From: Azorinus chamasolen | Lineage: Eukaryota > Mollusca > Bivalvia > Cardiida > Solecurtidae | Reading direction: 5' to 3' | Assembly (NCBI GenBank): GCA_963576725.1 | Contig: OY755252.1 | Location: 28,278,078-28,342,077, forward strand | Length of the DNA: 64,000 bases | In this document: one piece after another, positions 21,236 through 33,060 of the stretch | Layout: the number at the start of each line of letters is the position of its first letter | How positions within the stretch are numbered: the first letter of the stretch is position 1 | Made by a program: the position numbers and the translations under genes | The notes under the pieces: generated by a model | Database searches by the model: none | What the model was told of the DNA's origin: nothing | The model's input: the letters and a program-made list of their open reading frames with translations, nothing else

Positions 21236-21640
21236 TTAGAAATGTACCAATTGTAATGAAAACAAGACACATTGAAGATACATATAACAAGCGTTACATG
21301 CAAGTGTTGCATTCTTATACATTAACCGAAATTTTAGGCATTTGACATTCGTTCCAATCTGCCACGCATTCCTTTGAAATAGTACTATACTACTATACAT
21401 TAAAATTGGAAAATGGTCACACTCCCTAGAAAGCGTCACCCAAACATCATCAAACATGCAATATAGCACAATTACAAAACAAGACGTGACAAAATGCACA
21501 AAAAGACATAAAATGTCACCATGTACAAAGTAGGCCATAAGGTGAATGCAATAGCACCGCCTTGGAACGGTCAGTAACCGAAAAGAGATAGCCTACTTGG
21601 GGTTTAACCAGGTTTGTGAGTACCCAATCTCATGCTTATC
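21236..21640 (-). repeat. 3' module of an RT retroelement, copy I
   Basis: On the minus strand the module reads GATTGGGTACTCACAAACC, then TTACTGACCGTTCCAAGGCG, then a TTTTGT-rich tail. The same module occurs at 25.9-26.3, 35.2-35.7, 42.7-43.1 and 59.8-60.1 kb. A 100-residue frame (21236-21538) is open in both duplicates, but the two base changes seen between them both alter the protein. I treat it as non-coding. Confidence 0.55.
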
Positions 21641-22260
21641 CCAAGCATTCCGCTATCCGTGTATGAGGAGTTGCGCTTACGAGTTGAACTACTACTTGAT
21701 AATATCTGGATTAAATCCTAATGTCTGATTATCTCTCCTGAATTTGTTAGACCATGGAGATTTTCCTTCATGCATATATTCACCTGATGTACTATCTTCT
21801 TCCAAGTTTCGTTGGAATACGACTACCTATGTATCAGTTGCTCTTACAAGCTCAAAAATACAATTATCTGGAATAAATCCTTATTATCTCCCCTGAAATA
21901 TATCGGATCGTTATGATCATCCTTCAGGCACATCTTCATATGGCGTATTACCTTCTGTTGAAGATTCATTGAAATCCGACTACTCATGTACGAGAAGTTG
22001 AGCTTACGAGTTCAACCATAAATAATATCTGGAATCCAAAAGATAGGGTCAAAAGACCTAGTGATTTCTACGTTCAAAGGGGCATAACTCACAGGAAAAT
22101 TGCAGAAGGAAAATCCCCGACAATATGCACATCTACATATTGTGTCCTTGCTACATGCAAGGTTTTATGAAAATATGTCGAACAGTTTGCGCTTACAAGA
22201 TTAGCAGCCGTACATCACCATCTCAATAACCGGATTTTCCGTGGAAAACCCGGTTAAAAA
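21640..22260 (+). repeat. Diverged tandem repeat of about 160-180 bases
   Basis: Two or three units share GTTGAACTACTACTTGATAA / CAACCATAAATAATATCTGG and 'TTATCTC(T/C)CCTGAA(T/A)' segments. A GGGGCATAACTCACAGG motif follows near 22080, of the kind seen in pearl-like repeats. Confidence 0.55.
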
Positions 22261-22729
22261 TCATGTGTGTACCGTGACTAAATTTGAAACAGGACATTGA
22301 CACTATTTTAAAATTACAGAGATTCAACAAAATCATATTGATCAGCATTCAACTTCGTATCTTCAGTCTTCAACTCTTAGACGTTTTGTATAAAGAATGA
22401 TAGTGTTGACTAGAACAATTCTACAATCCCTGGACGATTCCACATCCTCACTCCATGGTAACTTGAAAAACTACTCCGGTAAACTAGATAAACATCCGAC
22501 AATTTCCAGTTCGTCCAATTAAAAATCTTTGTGGGTTATGGAATATAACTAAGCATTCAGAAAACACTTAGAAGGTTGTGAATCATACTTTCTTTTGGAG
22601 ATTTTATCTATAGGTGTCATTTTACAGGTTGCATTTATTTATCCTTTCTGTTTATTAGTACATTACTGAATTAAATTTGTACCGGTTTGCTATTGCAACT
22701 AGAAAACTGACTCATTCAGAGAGGGTCCT

Positions 22730-23290
22730 GCAGATGATCTTTTGTTGAATATGGCATTTTTGATAAATCAAGGGTGGATAACTCTAGACATAGTGATCTG
22801 ATTCAATCCAAAAACTATAGGCATCTTCATCTGTGAAATACTGTTTGAGTTATCGCGTCACATCAAAATTGTTGACAAAATTTGATGGCATTTTGAATGA
22901 ATCAAGGGCAGATAACTCAGGACATAGTGATCTGATTCAACTCAAAAACTATAGGTATCTTCCTCTGATGATACTAAGCATAGGCCCTTAATATGAAACC
23001 TATATACGAAGTACTGTATGAAGCATCGCGTCGCATCAAATGTGTTGACAAACGTTGACGGAAGTTTTGATGAATCAAGGGCAGATAACTCTGGCCATAG
23101 TGATCTGATTCAACCCATAAATTATAGGTGTCTATAAGCACATGCCCATAATATGAAACAAATATGTGAAGTACTGTTTGAGTTATAGCGTAACATCAAT
23201 ATTGTTGACTGACGGACAGACGGACGGACGGACGAACAGACAAAACATTTGATTCCTATAGGGCTCCTGCATTTTCAATGAAGGGCCCTA
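22730..23290 (+). mobile_element. Pearl-like element: three tandem units, microsatellite and hairpin tail
   Basis: Units start near 22768, 22899 and 23073, each with AATCAAGGG(C/T)(A/G)GATAACTC and CATAGTGATCTGATTCAA. A GACG/GGAC microsatellite follows (23210-23240). A tail hairpin TAGGGC / GCCCTA spans 23259-23290. This is the same layout as 8330-10004 with different unit sequence. The TTAA at 22988-22991 is the empty site of the copy II insertion. Confidence 0.7.
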
Positions 23291-23467
23291 ATTATTGCTA
23301 ACGTAAACCATTAGGAAGATGCAAATAATAGTTCTTAATATTATGCTTTTATTCAAATATATGCTAACTGAATTGGTGTAGCCACTTAACAACACTACGT
23401 TCGCTGTATATGAATAAAGTTTGTGAGGTGTTTTCTTCAGCAGAATGAATAAACCATGATGTCTGTG

Positions 23468-24467
23468 TTTCTTTAAATCGAAATCAAGTTTTTATCAATG
23501 AAAACGGTCGTAAATTAAAAAGCTGCTTATTAAGTAAACTGTTCAGATATTACAATAAACTCATAGAACAATCAAGTATTACGTTTTCTCCCTGCTTTAG
23601 TACTTACACATGTTAAACACCTTTTATTGCTATAGTCATACTACTTCATGCGAGCATGGTTTAAAAGCAATAACAATAATAATACTTATTCGATATAGCT
23701 TGAATTGCATGGAATACATTTGTGAATTTAGTATTGCAATGTTAGGTCAGATTGTTTGTTGTGCATTTGAATAAGTCACGTGTGGTTATTAAAATGCATG
23801 CACGCCCCATTTACCTTTAGGTATCTTCAGTTGGTCGGTACATGATTCCTATTGGTCATATTTGCATGCATCTTATTAAAACTAATATGGGGGTAGCTAT
23901 TAGTGGTGAGCCTGAACTCATTATTGGAGGACAGGATTGAATATAAAACCTTAAATTATAATAACACTTTCTTTAAATCGAAATCACGTTTTTATCAATG
24001 AAAACGGTCGTAAATTAAAAAGCTGCTTATTAAGTAAACTATTCAGATATTACAATAAACTCATAGAACAATCAAGTATTACGTTTTCTCCCTGCTTTAG
24101 TACTTACACATGTTAAACACATTTTATTGCTATAGTCATACTACTTCATGCGAGCATGGTTTAAAGCAATAACAATAATAATACTTATTCGATATAGCTT
24201 GAATTGCATGGAATACATTTGTGAATTTAGTATTGCAATGTTAGGTCAGATTGTTTGTTGTGCATTTGGACAAGTCACGTGTGGTTATTAAAATGCATGC
24301 ACGCCCCATTTACCTTAAGGTATCTTCTGTTGGTCGGTACATGATTCCTATTGGTCATATTTGCATGTTTCTTATTAAAACTAATATGGGGATAGCTATT
24401 AGTGGTGAGCCTGAACTCATTATTGGAGGACAGGATTGAATATAAAACCTAAATTATAATAACACTC
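23468..24467 (+). repeat. 500-bp tandem duplication private to copy I
   Basis: Two units start at CTTTAAATCGAAATCA (23471 and 23971), period 500. Copy II has only one unit (about 33238-33740). The units differ by few bases, so the duplication is young or a collapse/expansion event between haplotypes. Confidence 0.92.
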
Positions 24468-24740
24468 TCAAAACGTGTGCCCATCATACTAAGTTGCAAG
24501 TTCCAATAATGTATATTCAGAATCATATATATATACAATTCTATAAGCAACACGCAACCGGAATAGACCACAGTCAGACAACAAATACATGGACTGTCTG
24601 CTCTTAATCTACTCCACTTTAAATGTGCCAAAGTAATATGAGGGATTTGTTCAGGATACGAGACTAGTGAGGCAAAAACTTATTACACCCGGAAAATACA
24701 CACACTCTTTCATTGCCATTTATGGGTAGTATCCGTGAAA

Positions 24741-24832
24741 GTCGCCCCGTACTCCATACTCATTGTTGTTATATTTTCAGATCGTCCGGGTCATCAGTTT
24801 CGAAGCTATTTGTTATGACATTCGGCTACAGC
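24741..24832 (+). repeat. Dispersed segment 'GTTGTTATATTTTC'
   Basis: CATTGTTGTTATATTTTCAG with GTCCGGG matches segments at 30190 and 30450 (and their copy II counterparts). It belongs to a repeat whose limits are not clear. Confidence 0.45.
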
Positions 24833-25046
24833 TTAATCTTTAGCCTGCTATGGGCGGATGGGTGTATACCTTTCCAAACACTTTGGATCCAGATGAGACA
24901 CCGAGTAACTCGGCGTCTCATCAGGATCCAAACTGTTTGTCATTCTAGTTGCACTTTGGTTGACACATTTATTATAGCTTGAATTTTGAAAATGTAGTAG
25001 GTGAAATAATCTGCAACAATAATTTGCTCAGCAGACTAAAGGTTAA
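24833..25046. mobile_element. Family G MITE, complete
   Basis: TTAATCTTTAGCCTGCTATG at the left, AGCAGACTAAAGG then TTAA at the right (25043-25046). The core at about 24878-24945 pairs CAAACACTTTGGATCCAGAT with ATCAGGATCCAAACTG. It is shared with copy II, so the insertion predates the duplication. Confidence 0.85.
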
Positions 25047-25870
25047 ATCGGCGGTAGGGCCATCTTGGGGGAAATGAGTAGGGTTGTGCTTCCCATGTCC
25101 AGCATCTCTCTGTCTGCATCCCTGCTTCTGCTTCTGAAGGACCTTCTTCTCCTTCTACTCTGATTTTCTCAGATAGGTTGGTGACCTTGCTTTCTACTGC
25201 ATCAATGTTTATTTGGAATGTTTGTTGAATGCCATCTAGTTATTTTGATTGCCAAACTGCCTTTATGCTTGCCGTCTACCTTTCCTAACACTGTCATTAT
25301 GTCAGCACTAGTTGCGACCGAGTTTGTCTCTTTTCTATTTATTTTGAAAACCTCTTTGAGTTTTTGCTAGACCCTTAAATCATTATTTTTAATATATGTT
25401 TAAAGAGCAAGTCCCTACAATGATCGCATAGTTTCAATAATATCATAAAACTTGGTATTTGTTATGCTCTATCATTATTATGAAGGTTCCCAAATTGAAC
25501 TTGTATCGAAAAATGCCCCTGTAATACAAATAAACCGATTCCATTAATACTGATAATTTTTGTTCTCCAACACAATATTATCGGCCTTTTCCGTTAAATT
25601 CTTCCGCGTTTTGCCGATGATCACCCGATCCCTCCATTGTTTACGTAATAGCTTTCTCGGAAGTGGTCGGAGAATCGCGAATAGGGCGAACAGTTACGAA
25701 ACTAAAACCCAACCCGAATAAAACTGAAACATCGGGGAGTAAAACCGGGATCCGGCGATATCAAACACATGGATGTTTTGTCATTATAAACGGTAATTGG
25801 ATGGGGCTTTTTGCGATATACTACTTTTCAGCATATAAACAAATGAGTTTTGTATATTTCAAGTGTTTAT
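25047..25870. other. Spacer within copy I, no gene seen
   Basis: Near 25130 there is a pyrimidine-rich stretch (CTGCTTCTGCTTCTGAAGG). The 69-residue frame at 25663 has no recognisable domain. Confidence 0.4.
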
Positions 25871-26340
25871 GAAACGCGTCAAATGTTTGCAGCTCAATCA
25901 TTGAGTACACTAGCGATAGGTGGATACAGTTTGTTCACTTAAATGTTTTCGTTATACATGCACTTTACCATTGTATTTGCCGTCGCGGTTGTTGTAGATT
26001 AGTCGGAGAGGGGATACGTTTATTTACACTGTTTGTCTTTTAGGGTGGGGATGGAATAAGTGTGAGGTTGGGCGCCCATAAACCGGTTTTAACCCCCCAG
26101 TGACTTTTGTCACTGACCGTTTCAAGGCGGTACTTACATCTTCCCCCTATTGTATGTTTGTTTTGTTTTTGTGCGTCTCTTGGTGGTTTTATAGTTATGT
26201 ACATTTGCTGTTTCCTTGTGTTGCTGTTCGGGCGACTGTTTGTTCTCTATGTGGTGTTTCCTGCATGTCTCATTTTTGTATGTTTACTTATTTTCTTTGT
26301 CTCTTGAGTATGGTGCATCATTTTCTCTGGTAACATTTGT
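25871..26340 (+). repeat. 3' module of an RT retroelement, copy I plus-strand copy
   Basis: Contains TGAGTACACTAGCGATAGG, GGATGGAATAAGTGTGAGG, CCATAAACCGGTTTTAACCC and GACCGTTTCAAGGCGGTAC in the order seen at 35.2-35.7 kb. About 111 bases present in copy II are missing at 25883-25886. The reverse transcriptase itself is absent upstream. Confidence 0.65.
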
Positions 26341-26821
26341 CTGGGGTAGACACACACGTTTAGCAATGGTGTTTGGTGATGGTTTATGATATTAACGTCA
26401 ATGGATGGGGTAATACTTGTTGACTTATGACTACTGTATTAGTCATCTTGATTCTAGCGTTATGTCGATCGCCGTCAGTCTTATCATCGCACGTAGTGTA
26501 TAGTTTGCAATACTTTCAATATATTCATGATAATGCAAACATTCTCAATCGCCTGTTGGTTTTAACTTTCATTAAGTGCCATTCTGATTCGAGGCGATCT
26601 GCTGCAAACTTTTAAGGTTTGCCATTTTAGCACATAATTAGAAATGACCGTTAAGTTAAAACATGGTTCAAGCTCATGCTATTATTTAGTGAGATGATGA
26701 CACTTTGAATATTTAAATCCAGCTCGACATATTAGGTTCTCTCGATGTTCATTAATTATCCACTGAAATTGTTTTACAAAATTCCAATTTTTAATGTATT
26801 GATTTAAAATAAGAATTATGT

Positions 26822-27258
26822 TTAACCTTTCAAAATATCAAAAATCCGTTTGCGTTTGGTATACAATAGATTTGATTCTACAGTTTCTGCTATGCATTGT
26901 GGTGTAATATAGATTTGATTCTACAGTTTCTGCCATACTTTGTGGTGTAATATAGATTTGATTCTACAGTTTCTGCCATGCTTTGTGGTGTAATATAGAT
27001 TTGATTCTACAGTTTCTGCCATGCTTTGTGGTGCAATATAGATTTGATTTTACAGTTTCTGCCATGCTTTGTGGTGTAATATAGATTTGATTCTACAGTT
27101 TCTGCCATGCTTTGTGGTGTAATATAGATTTGATTCTACAGTTTCTGCCATGCTTTGTGGTGTAATATAGATTTGATTCGACAGTATTTGCCATTTATAT
27201 AATTAATATTAATGATGTCATTGTTTCTTACACGAACACACAACATTTAAAGGGTTAC
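26822..27258. mobile_element. Family A MITE carrying a 43-bp minisatellite (8 units)
   Basis: The outer parts are family A in reverse (TTAACCTTTCAAAATATC at the left, AATGATGTCATTGTTTCTTA and AAAGGGTTA at the right). Between them about eight 43-base units lie head to tail, each with GATTTGATTCTACAGTTTCT and GCTTTGTGGTGTAATATA. The unit corresponds to the GCAGAAGCTGTAGAATCAGA region found once in ordinary family A copies. Confidence 0.88.
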
Positions 27259-27815
27259 TGAAAACGTAGTAAAGTCAAGCAGGAAAAGACACTCACAAAA
27301 CGTAGCAATCACCAAAACACCGATGGAAAGCAAGTAACACACATACAAAACCACTCTTACGCACGCACACAAACACATACAAGATACAAGAAGCTTTATT
27401 TAGAGTCGGTTATGTAGAACATAATAACATTAGCTTTATAGCAATTTCCGAAAAACAGAGCATTTAAAATAATAATTAATCAGTAAATAAAAGAACAATA
27501 CATATACCACATGCTGAACATTTAAAGAATATTGAGGGTATAGTCTCAAGATTTGAAATAATTTTGTTTAGGGAAAACAATGTATTATGGGAAAAGGATA
27601 TTTTAAAGAGCATTTTCGTCTGTTAATAAGTGTTCATAATCTTTTCCAAAATTTCCAAAAATTGAAAGTAGCGAAACACTTTCGAACAGTGGCCTCACAG
27701 TATGCAGTATATTAAATGATGTAGATGCTAAAAATAATACATTATCACAGACACTGATTATTTTGTAGTCCGTGTCTGGGTTTTTTAATATTTATTTTAA
27801 TAATCTAGCATAGCC
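27259..27815. other. AT-rich spacer within copy I
   Basis: No gene seen. ACACACATACAAAACC-type CA-rich sequence occurs near 27340-27385. Confidence 0.4.
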
Positions 27816-28135
27816 GTTAAGGGCATGACAGATAAAAGGCAATATATGAGTCTGGTAAGCTCATCCCGTTTCTGGGTTTAAGAGCATACCATCATAGAGT
27901 ACTGCCCTCGGCCTGTCATCGTGCAATCAAATAGGGAAGCGTAGCTACCGACTGTAAGGAGGTCAATAACCAAACATGCAGTTGCAATATAATGGATTCA
28001 TAACCTTTCTCCCTAATTTGTTAATGTGTTTAATGAGCGCATCATGGAAATGGATATGATCCCGAACATTACTACGTTTGTAGATAACATCACCATAGAA
28101 ATGTGGGTGAGAAATAACTTTTTGCAGTAAACGTC
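27816..28135 (-). pseudogene. C-terminal relic of an RT retroelement (copy I)
   Basis: On the minus strand the fragment SHPHFYGDVIYKRSNVRDHI (near 28110-28050) aligns with SHPEFYGDVIYKLQKIIGHT of the ORF at 62408-63226. The stretch continuing to about 27900 matches the downstream part, including AAACCAAACATGCAG-like sequence. Stops and frameshifts break it. Only the last part of the protein and some 3' sequence remain; the same relic is in copy II. Confidence 0.72.
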
Positions 28136-28647
28136 CGTAGAGCAGCGTAGTATGAACTGAGTGTAAATACAGTATGTGGTTGTGTATTAGTTGCTTTCTA
28201 TCAATGCTTTCGTGTGTGGGTTTTCCTGCTTGATTTTACTATATTTTCTTATATAATTTGCTCTTGCTTCTGAACATACGCAAAGCGAACATTGGTTTTG
28301 CAATATATTACTGTACGTGTCGCGTTAAATTTGGTTGTTGTATTTCTGTCTTTGATTATTCTATTATTGTCACTTCGCTGTATTTTCACACAAAACCTAT
28401 GTGCCACTATCAGAAATCTAGCATTTATCATTGTGATAGAGTATCAATTCCAAATGTGTTTTGATAATTTGTTTAATCACTATGTCTGTATTAGCCAGGC
28501 AAATGCAACAGGCAAATGTGTTTTACATTAAACCCACCATCCAGAGTCAGAAGTATGCGTTCGTTTTGTGTGAAATATATGGCTTACAGATTACACACAT
28601 TATCAGACTTGGACAACATAATTGTTTTTTGATTTTACAGAAGTAAA

Positions 28648-28822
28648 TACAGTAAAACCTCTCTATAACGGCCACTAAATTACATCAAGTATTTTGTGTT
28701 AAAGGCAGGTGGCTCCTATAGGAGCGTTCTGTTTTACCTTTATCTTGCTTTAAGCAGCCACCTGCCCTGAATACCAACTAATTAACACAATTTAGTGACC
28801 GTTATAGAGAGGGTTTACTGTA
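28648..28822. mobile_element. Family E MITE (E1 subtype), copy I
   Basis: TA-flanked ends ACAGTAAAACCTCTCTATAA and TTATAGAGAGGGTTTACTGT pair over about 33 bases. GGCAGGTGGCTCCTATAGG inside pairs partly with AGCAGCCACCTGCC. The sequence GCTTTAAGCAG inside supplies the uninterrupted reference for the split copy at 43431. Confidence 0.88.
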
Positions 28823-29563
28823 AAACATATTATAAAATTCTGTGTCAGACTATAATTTAAAAAAGACTAAAAGTCATCTAGATTACATCTTTACTTCTCT
28901 GAAACAACCTGACCATGTCAATAGAAAAATGTAGAAGGTAACATATCTAAGGCCTTCAACATATATGTGAATCTACATTAGCTAGTTATAGTCATCTGTT
29001 TTAATGTATATCAGTGTGTATGTATCTTTATTTAAATTATTGTCTATTTTCCATAATAACCAACAACAGTCGTTATAGCGGTGTTTGAAAATTCAGTTAT
29101 TTAACCTTCTCTTTTCCCTAATTCGTTTGTCATTGAAGTGTATCATATATGTCATTAATTGTTATCGTCGACATGAGGCGTATTGCTACCTACACATCAC
29201 TAACGCTGTTTTGCGTTTTGGGTAATCATTAAACGCATATGTTGCACTCGTAACACAAGTTTAAAGCTTTTATTAACATATTTTTACAACATTGCATCTC
29301 AACATTCACAGGGAATAATAAGTGCTGCTGTGATTATTCCATATTAATTTATCACTAAGGATTGTCACGAATTTCTACATGCGAAGTAGGTGAATGATAA
29401 ATGATTTAAATCGCAAAATATGAATATTTTATTCAATGGTGAGGAAGTGAATATTACAATGTATAAACCTCAACAATGTGATCTTGACCGTGACGGGCGA
29501 TCAGGTCATTCACTGATATCATGTTTTTATTGTGTTACTAAAATAAACAATTTGTGTATTAAT

Positions 29564-29752
29564 TAGTTCTTTTTACGCATTTGCAAACATAGTAGAGGAG
29601 CCGTCTGACCAGGGTCAGCTATATGTGACTCTGCTGTTATAATATATCTGACTTTCTTACGATACTAAAACATACTGAGTATAAAATAATCAATTAATAC
29701 ATATTCGTGACATCATTAAGTTTTACATGAACATTCAAAAGAAAAAGGTTAT
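29564..29752. mobile_element. Family A MITE, degraded (copy I)
   Basis: GCATTTGCAAACATAGTAG, a shortened GGAGCCGTCTGACCAGGGTC arm, TTCGTGACATCATTAAG and GAAAAAGGTTAT are in family A order. Confidence 0.55.
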
Positions 29753-30159
29753 ATACATGTATCTTGATTGCTTTATAAATGTGCTTATAAATATTTTGAA
29801 AATCAATATACATGTACAGCGACGCCGTTCATGGCACATAATTTACAGTGACTCTCGGCATAGGAGATTCCGGGGATACATGGCTGCTAAAAGTAGCTTA
29901 CACGTGCATGCAGCAATGACGTGGCTGGTTTTAATATGTCGAGCTGAACACTTATTCTACGAACTAATGCATGGGTAAGCTTTAAAAGGTCGTTTAACGG
30001 TTATAGTGATGTTTGCGTCTGAAACTATTCATTCACTGGCCTACTCCTTTTCCAAACAGTTTTGATCCAACCTTTGGTCAGGCCAACTTATAACCAGACT
30101 AGTATTCTTGTTAATGTTCAGAACATGCCACTCAGCCACATCAGGTGGCAATGCAAACA

Positions 30160-30640
30160 ATTGTTCATTATGGCTGTAAAACGTCGCCTCGTACATCATT
30201 ATCGGTGTTGTTATATTTGCCGGTCCTCCGGGATCAATAAATTAGATGTCATTAGGTTTTTAAATTTGAATACGCCTTCAGCCGGTGCTATGATGCGTGA
30301 CTAGTGTTGGTTGCACTTTCGATAACTGCTTGGGAACAAACACAGTAAATCCGAGTCTGCAATTTTCTCTTTTTGCATTGCTGCTATTGCTTTCGGGAAC
30401 GTATGTTCTTCATCACAGCAGGTGTTAAGTGTTTCTTTTGTTGCCACGTACGTCATTAGCAGTGTTGTTATATTTTCTGGTATTTGATGTTATTAGTTTT
30501 GAAAAATGAATACCGCTTAAGCCGGTGCTAGGGAGGTCGGTGTTGCACTTTTCATAACTGCTCATGATCAGACTCAATAAAACCGATTCTGCAATTTCCT
30601 TTTTTTGCATTGCTGCTTTTGCTTTCGGAGGACCTCTTAC
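30160..30640 (+). repeat. Direct repeat of about 270 bases, two diverged copies
   Basis: CATTATCGGTGTTGTTATAT to CTTTTTGCATTGCTGCTATT (30195-30395) reappears as CATTAGCAGTGTTGTTATAT to TTTTTGCATTGCTGCTTTTG (30452-30620). Copy II has the same pair (39555-39760 and 39840-40030). Confidence 0.7.
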
Positions 30641-30744
30641 TTTTAGAACATTAAATTAAGACTGCCTTCTGGTTCATACAAATATTTGCAAATGACATAA
30701 TAATACCCTTTTCAATTTTTTGAATGTCAAATGTGATATCAGAT

Positions 30745-31150
30745 TTAGAAATGTACCAATTGTAATGAAAACAAGACACATTGAAGATACATATAACAAG
30801 CGTTACATGCAAGTGTTGCATTCTTATACATTAACCGAAATTTTAGGCATTTGACATTCGTTCCAAGCTGCCACGCATTCCTTTGAAATAGTACTATACT
30901 ACTATACATTAAAATTGGAAAATGGTCACACTCCCTAGAAAGCGCCACCCAAACATCATCAAACATGCAATATAGCACAATTACAAAACAAGACGTGACA
31001 AAATGCACAAAAAGACATAAAATGTCACCATGTACAAAGTAGGCCATAAGGTGAATGCAATAGCACCGCCTTGGAACGGTCAGTAACCGAAAAGAGATAG
31101 CCTACTTGGGGTTTAACCAGGTTTGTGAGTACCCAATCTCATGCTTATCC
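30745..31150 (-). repeat. 3' module of an RT retroelement, copy II
   Basis: Counterpart of 21236-21640 with the same order of motifs. The 100-residue frame is kept (30745-31047) with two amino-acid differences, Thr/Ala and Ile/Leu. Confidence 0.55.
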
Positions 31151-31770
31151 CAAGCATTCCACTATCCGTGTATGAGGAGTTGCGCTTACGAGTTGAACTA
31201 CTACTTGATAATATCTGGATTAAATCCTAATGTCTGATTATCTCTCCTGAATTTGTTAGACCATGAAGATTTTCCTTCATGCATATATTCACCTGATGTA
31301 CTATCTTCTTCCAAGTTTCGTTGGAATACGACTACCTATGTATCAGTTGCTCTTACAAGCTCAAAAATACAATTATCTGGAATAAATCCTTATTATCTCC
31401 CCTGAAATATATCGGATCGTTATGATCATCCTTCAGGCACATCTTCATATGGCGTATTACCTTCTGTTGAAGATTCATTGAAATCCGACTACTCATGTAC
31501 GAGAAGTTGAGCTTACGAGTTCAACCATAAATAATATCTGGAATCCAAAAGATAGGGTCAAAAGACCTAGTGATTTCTACGTTCAAAGGGGCATAACTCA
31601 CAGGAAAATTGCAGAAGGAAAATCCCCGACAATATGCACATCTACATATTGTGTCCTTGCTACATGCAAGGTTTTATGAAAATCTGTCGAACAGTTTGCG
31701 CTTACAAGATTAGCAGCCGTACATCACCATCTCAATAACCGGATTTTCCGTGGAAAACCCGGTTAAAAAT
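31150..31770 (+). repeat. Diverged tandem repeat, copy II
   Basis: Counterpart of 21640-22260, almost identical to it. Confidence 0.55.
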
Positions 31771-32239
31771 CATGTGTGTACCGTGACTAAATTTGAAACA
31801 GGACATTGACACTATTTTTATTACAGAGATTCAACAAAATCATATTGATCAGCATTCAACTTCGTATCTTCAGTCTTCAACTCTTAGACGTTTTGTATAA
31901 AGAATTATAGTGTTGACTAGAACAATTCTACAATCCCTGGACGATTCCACATCCTCACTCCATGGTAACTTGAAAAACTACCCCAGTAAACTAGATAAAC
32001 ACCCGACAATTTCCAGTTCGTCCAATTAAAAATCTTTGTGGGTTATGGAATACAACTAAGCATTCAGAAAACACTTCGAATGTTGTGAATCATACTTTCC
32101 TTGGCAGATTTTATCTATAGGTGTCATTTTGCAGATTGCATTTATTTATCCTTTCTGTTTATTATTACATTACTGAATTAAATGTGTACCGATTTGCTAT
32201 TGCAACTAGAAAACTGACTCATTCAGAGAGGGTCCTGCA

Positions 32240-33060
32240 GATGATCTTTTGTTGAATATGGCATTTTTGATAAATCAAGGGTGGATAACTCTAGACATAG
32301 TGATCTGATTCAATCCAAAAACTATAGGCATCTTCCTCTGTTAAGGAATGTTTGAGTTATCGCGTCACGTCAAAATTGTTGACAAAAGCTGATGGCATTT
32401 TGAATGAATCAAGGGCAGATAACTCAAGACATAGTGATCTGATTCAACACAAAACCTATAGGTATCTTCCTCTGATGATACTAAGCATATGCCCTTAACC
32501 CTTCGCCTGCTATTCACGTCAATATACCTACCTGTAAATAGTGAATACCCAGATGAGACAGCTCCTGCAGGAGCTGTTTCATCAGGGTCTGCACTATTTA
32601 CAAGTTAATTGTGCAACCAATGCACTCAACAGCAGTGATTGCACAGCGAAATACTTGTACACAGTGAAGATATATGTAATTATACAACAGGGCATGGGTA
32701 AAGAAGAAGAAATGTATTTTAAAATTCAGCAAGCGAAGGGTTAATATGAAACCTATATATGAAGTACTGTATGAAGTATCGCGTCGCATCAAATGTGTTG
32801 ACAAAAGTTGACGGAAGTTTTGATGAATCAAGGGCAGATAACTCTGGCCATAGTGATCTGATTCAACCCAAAAAATATGCCTTCCTCTGATAATACTAAG
32901 CATATGCCCATAATATGAAACAAATATGTGAAGTACTGTTTGAGTTATCGCGTAACATCAATATTGTTGACTGACGGACAAAGGGACGGACGGACGGACG
33001 AACATACAGAAAATTTGATTCCTATAGAGCTCCTGCATTTTCAATGAAGGGCCCTAATTA
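32240..33060 (+). mobile_element. Pearl-like element, copy II, carrying a MITE
   Basis: Counterpart of 22730-23290: three units, a GACGGACGG microsatellite near 32985 and the hairpin tail near 33025-33056. It is interrupted at 32495 by a family B element. Confidence 0.7.
32495..32744. mobile_element. Family B MITE, copy 3, with proven TTAA duplication
   Basis: TTAA 32495-32498 and 32741-32744 flank 242 bases. Copy I reads GCCCTTAATATGAAACC at 22984-23000. Copy II reads GCCC, TTAA, element, TTAA, TATGAAACC. The ends CCCTTCGCCTGCT and AGCAAGCGAAGGG form 13-base inverted repeats with one mismatch. The core hairpin is centred on GCTCCTGCAGGAGC near 32565. Confidence 0.97.

Larger units (their letters stand above)
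21193..30701 (+). repeat. Tandem segmental duplication, copy I
   Basis: From AATACCCTTTTCAATTTTTT (21193) the sequence repeats almost base for base from 30702, in the same order and orientation. The offset at the start is 9509. Copy I carries a second 500-bp tandem unit at 23.5-24.5 kb and one extra 43-bp unit. It lacks the family B element of copy II and a segment of about 111 bases. Divergence from copy II looks low up to about 29245 and clearly higher after it. Confidence 0.93.

Noticed and set aside
21236..21538. 100-residue minus-strand ORF conserved in both duplicates (also 30745-31047) as a possible gene
   Set aside because: It lies in the T-rich tail of a retroelement 3' module. Only two base differences are seen between copies and both change amino acids; related modules do not keep the frame.
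26869..27200. Regular 43-bp repeats as a CRISPR-like array
   Set aside because: Units are directly tandem without unique spacers, in animal DNA, and derive from a MITE.
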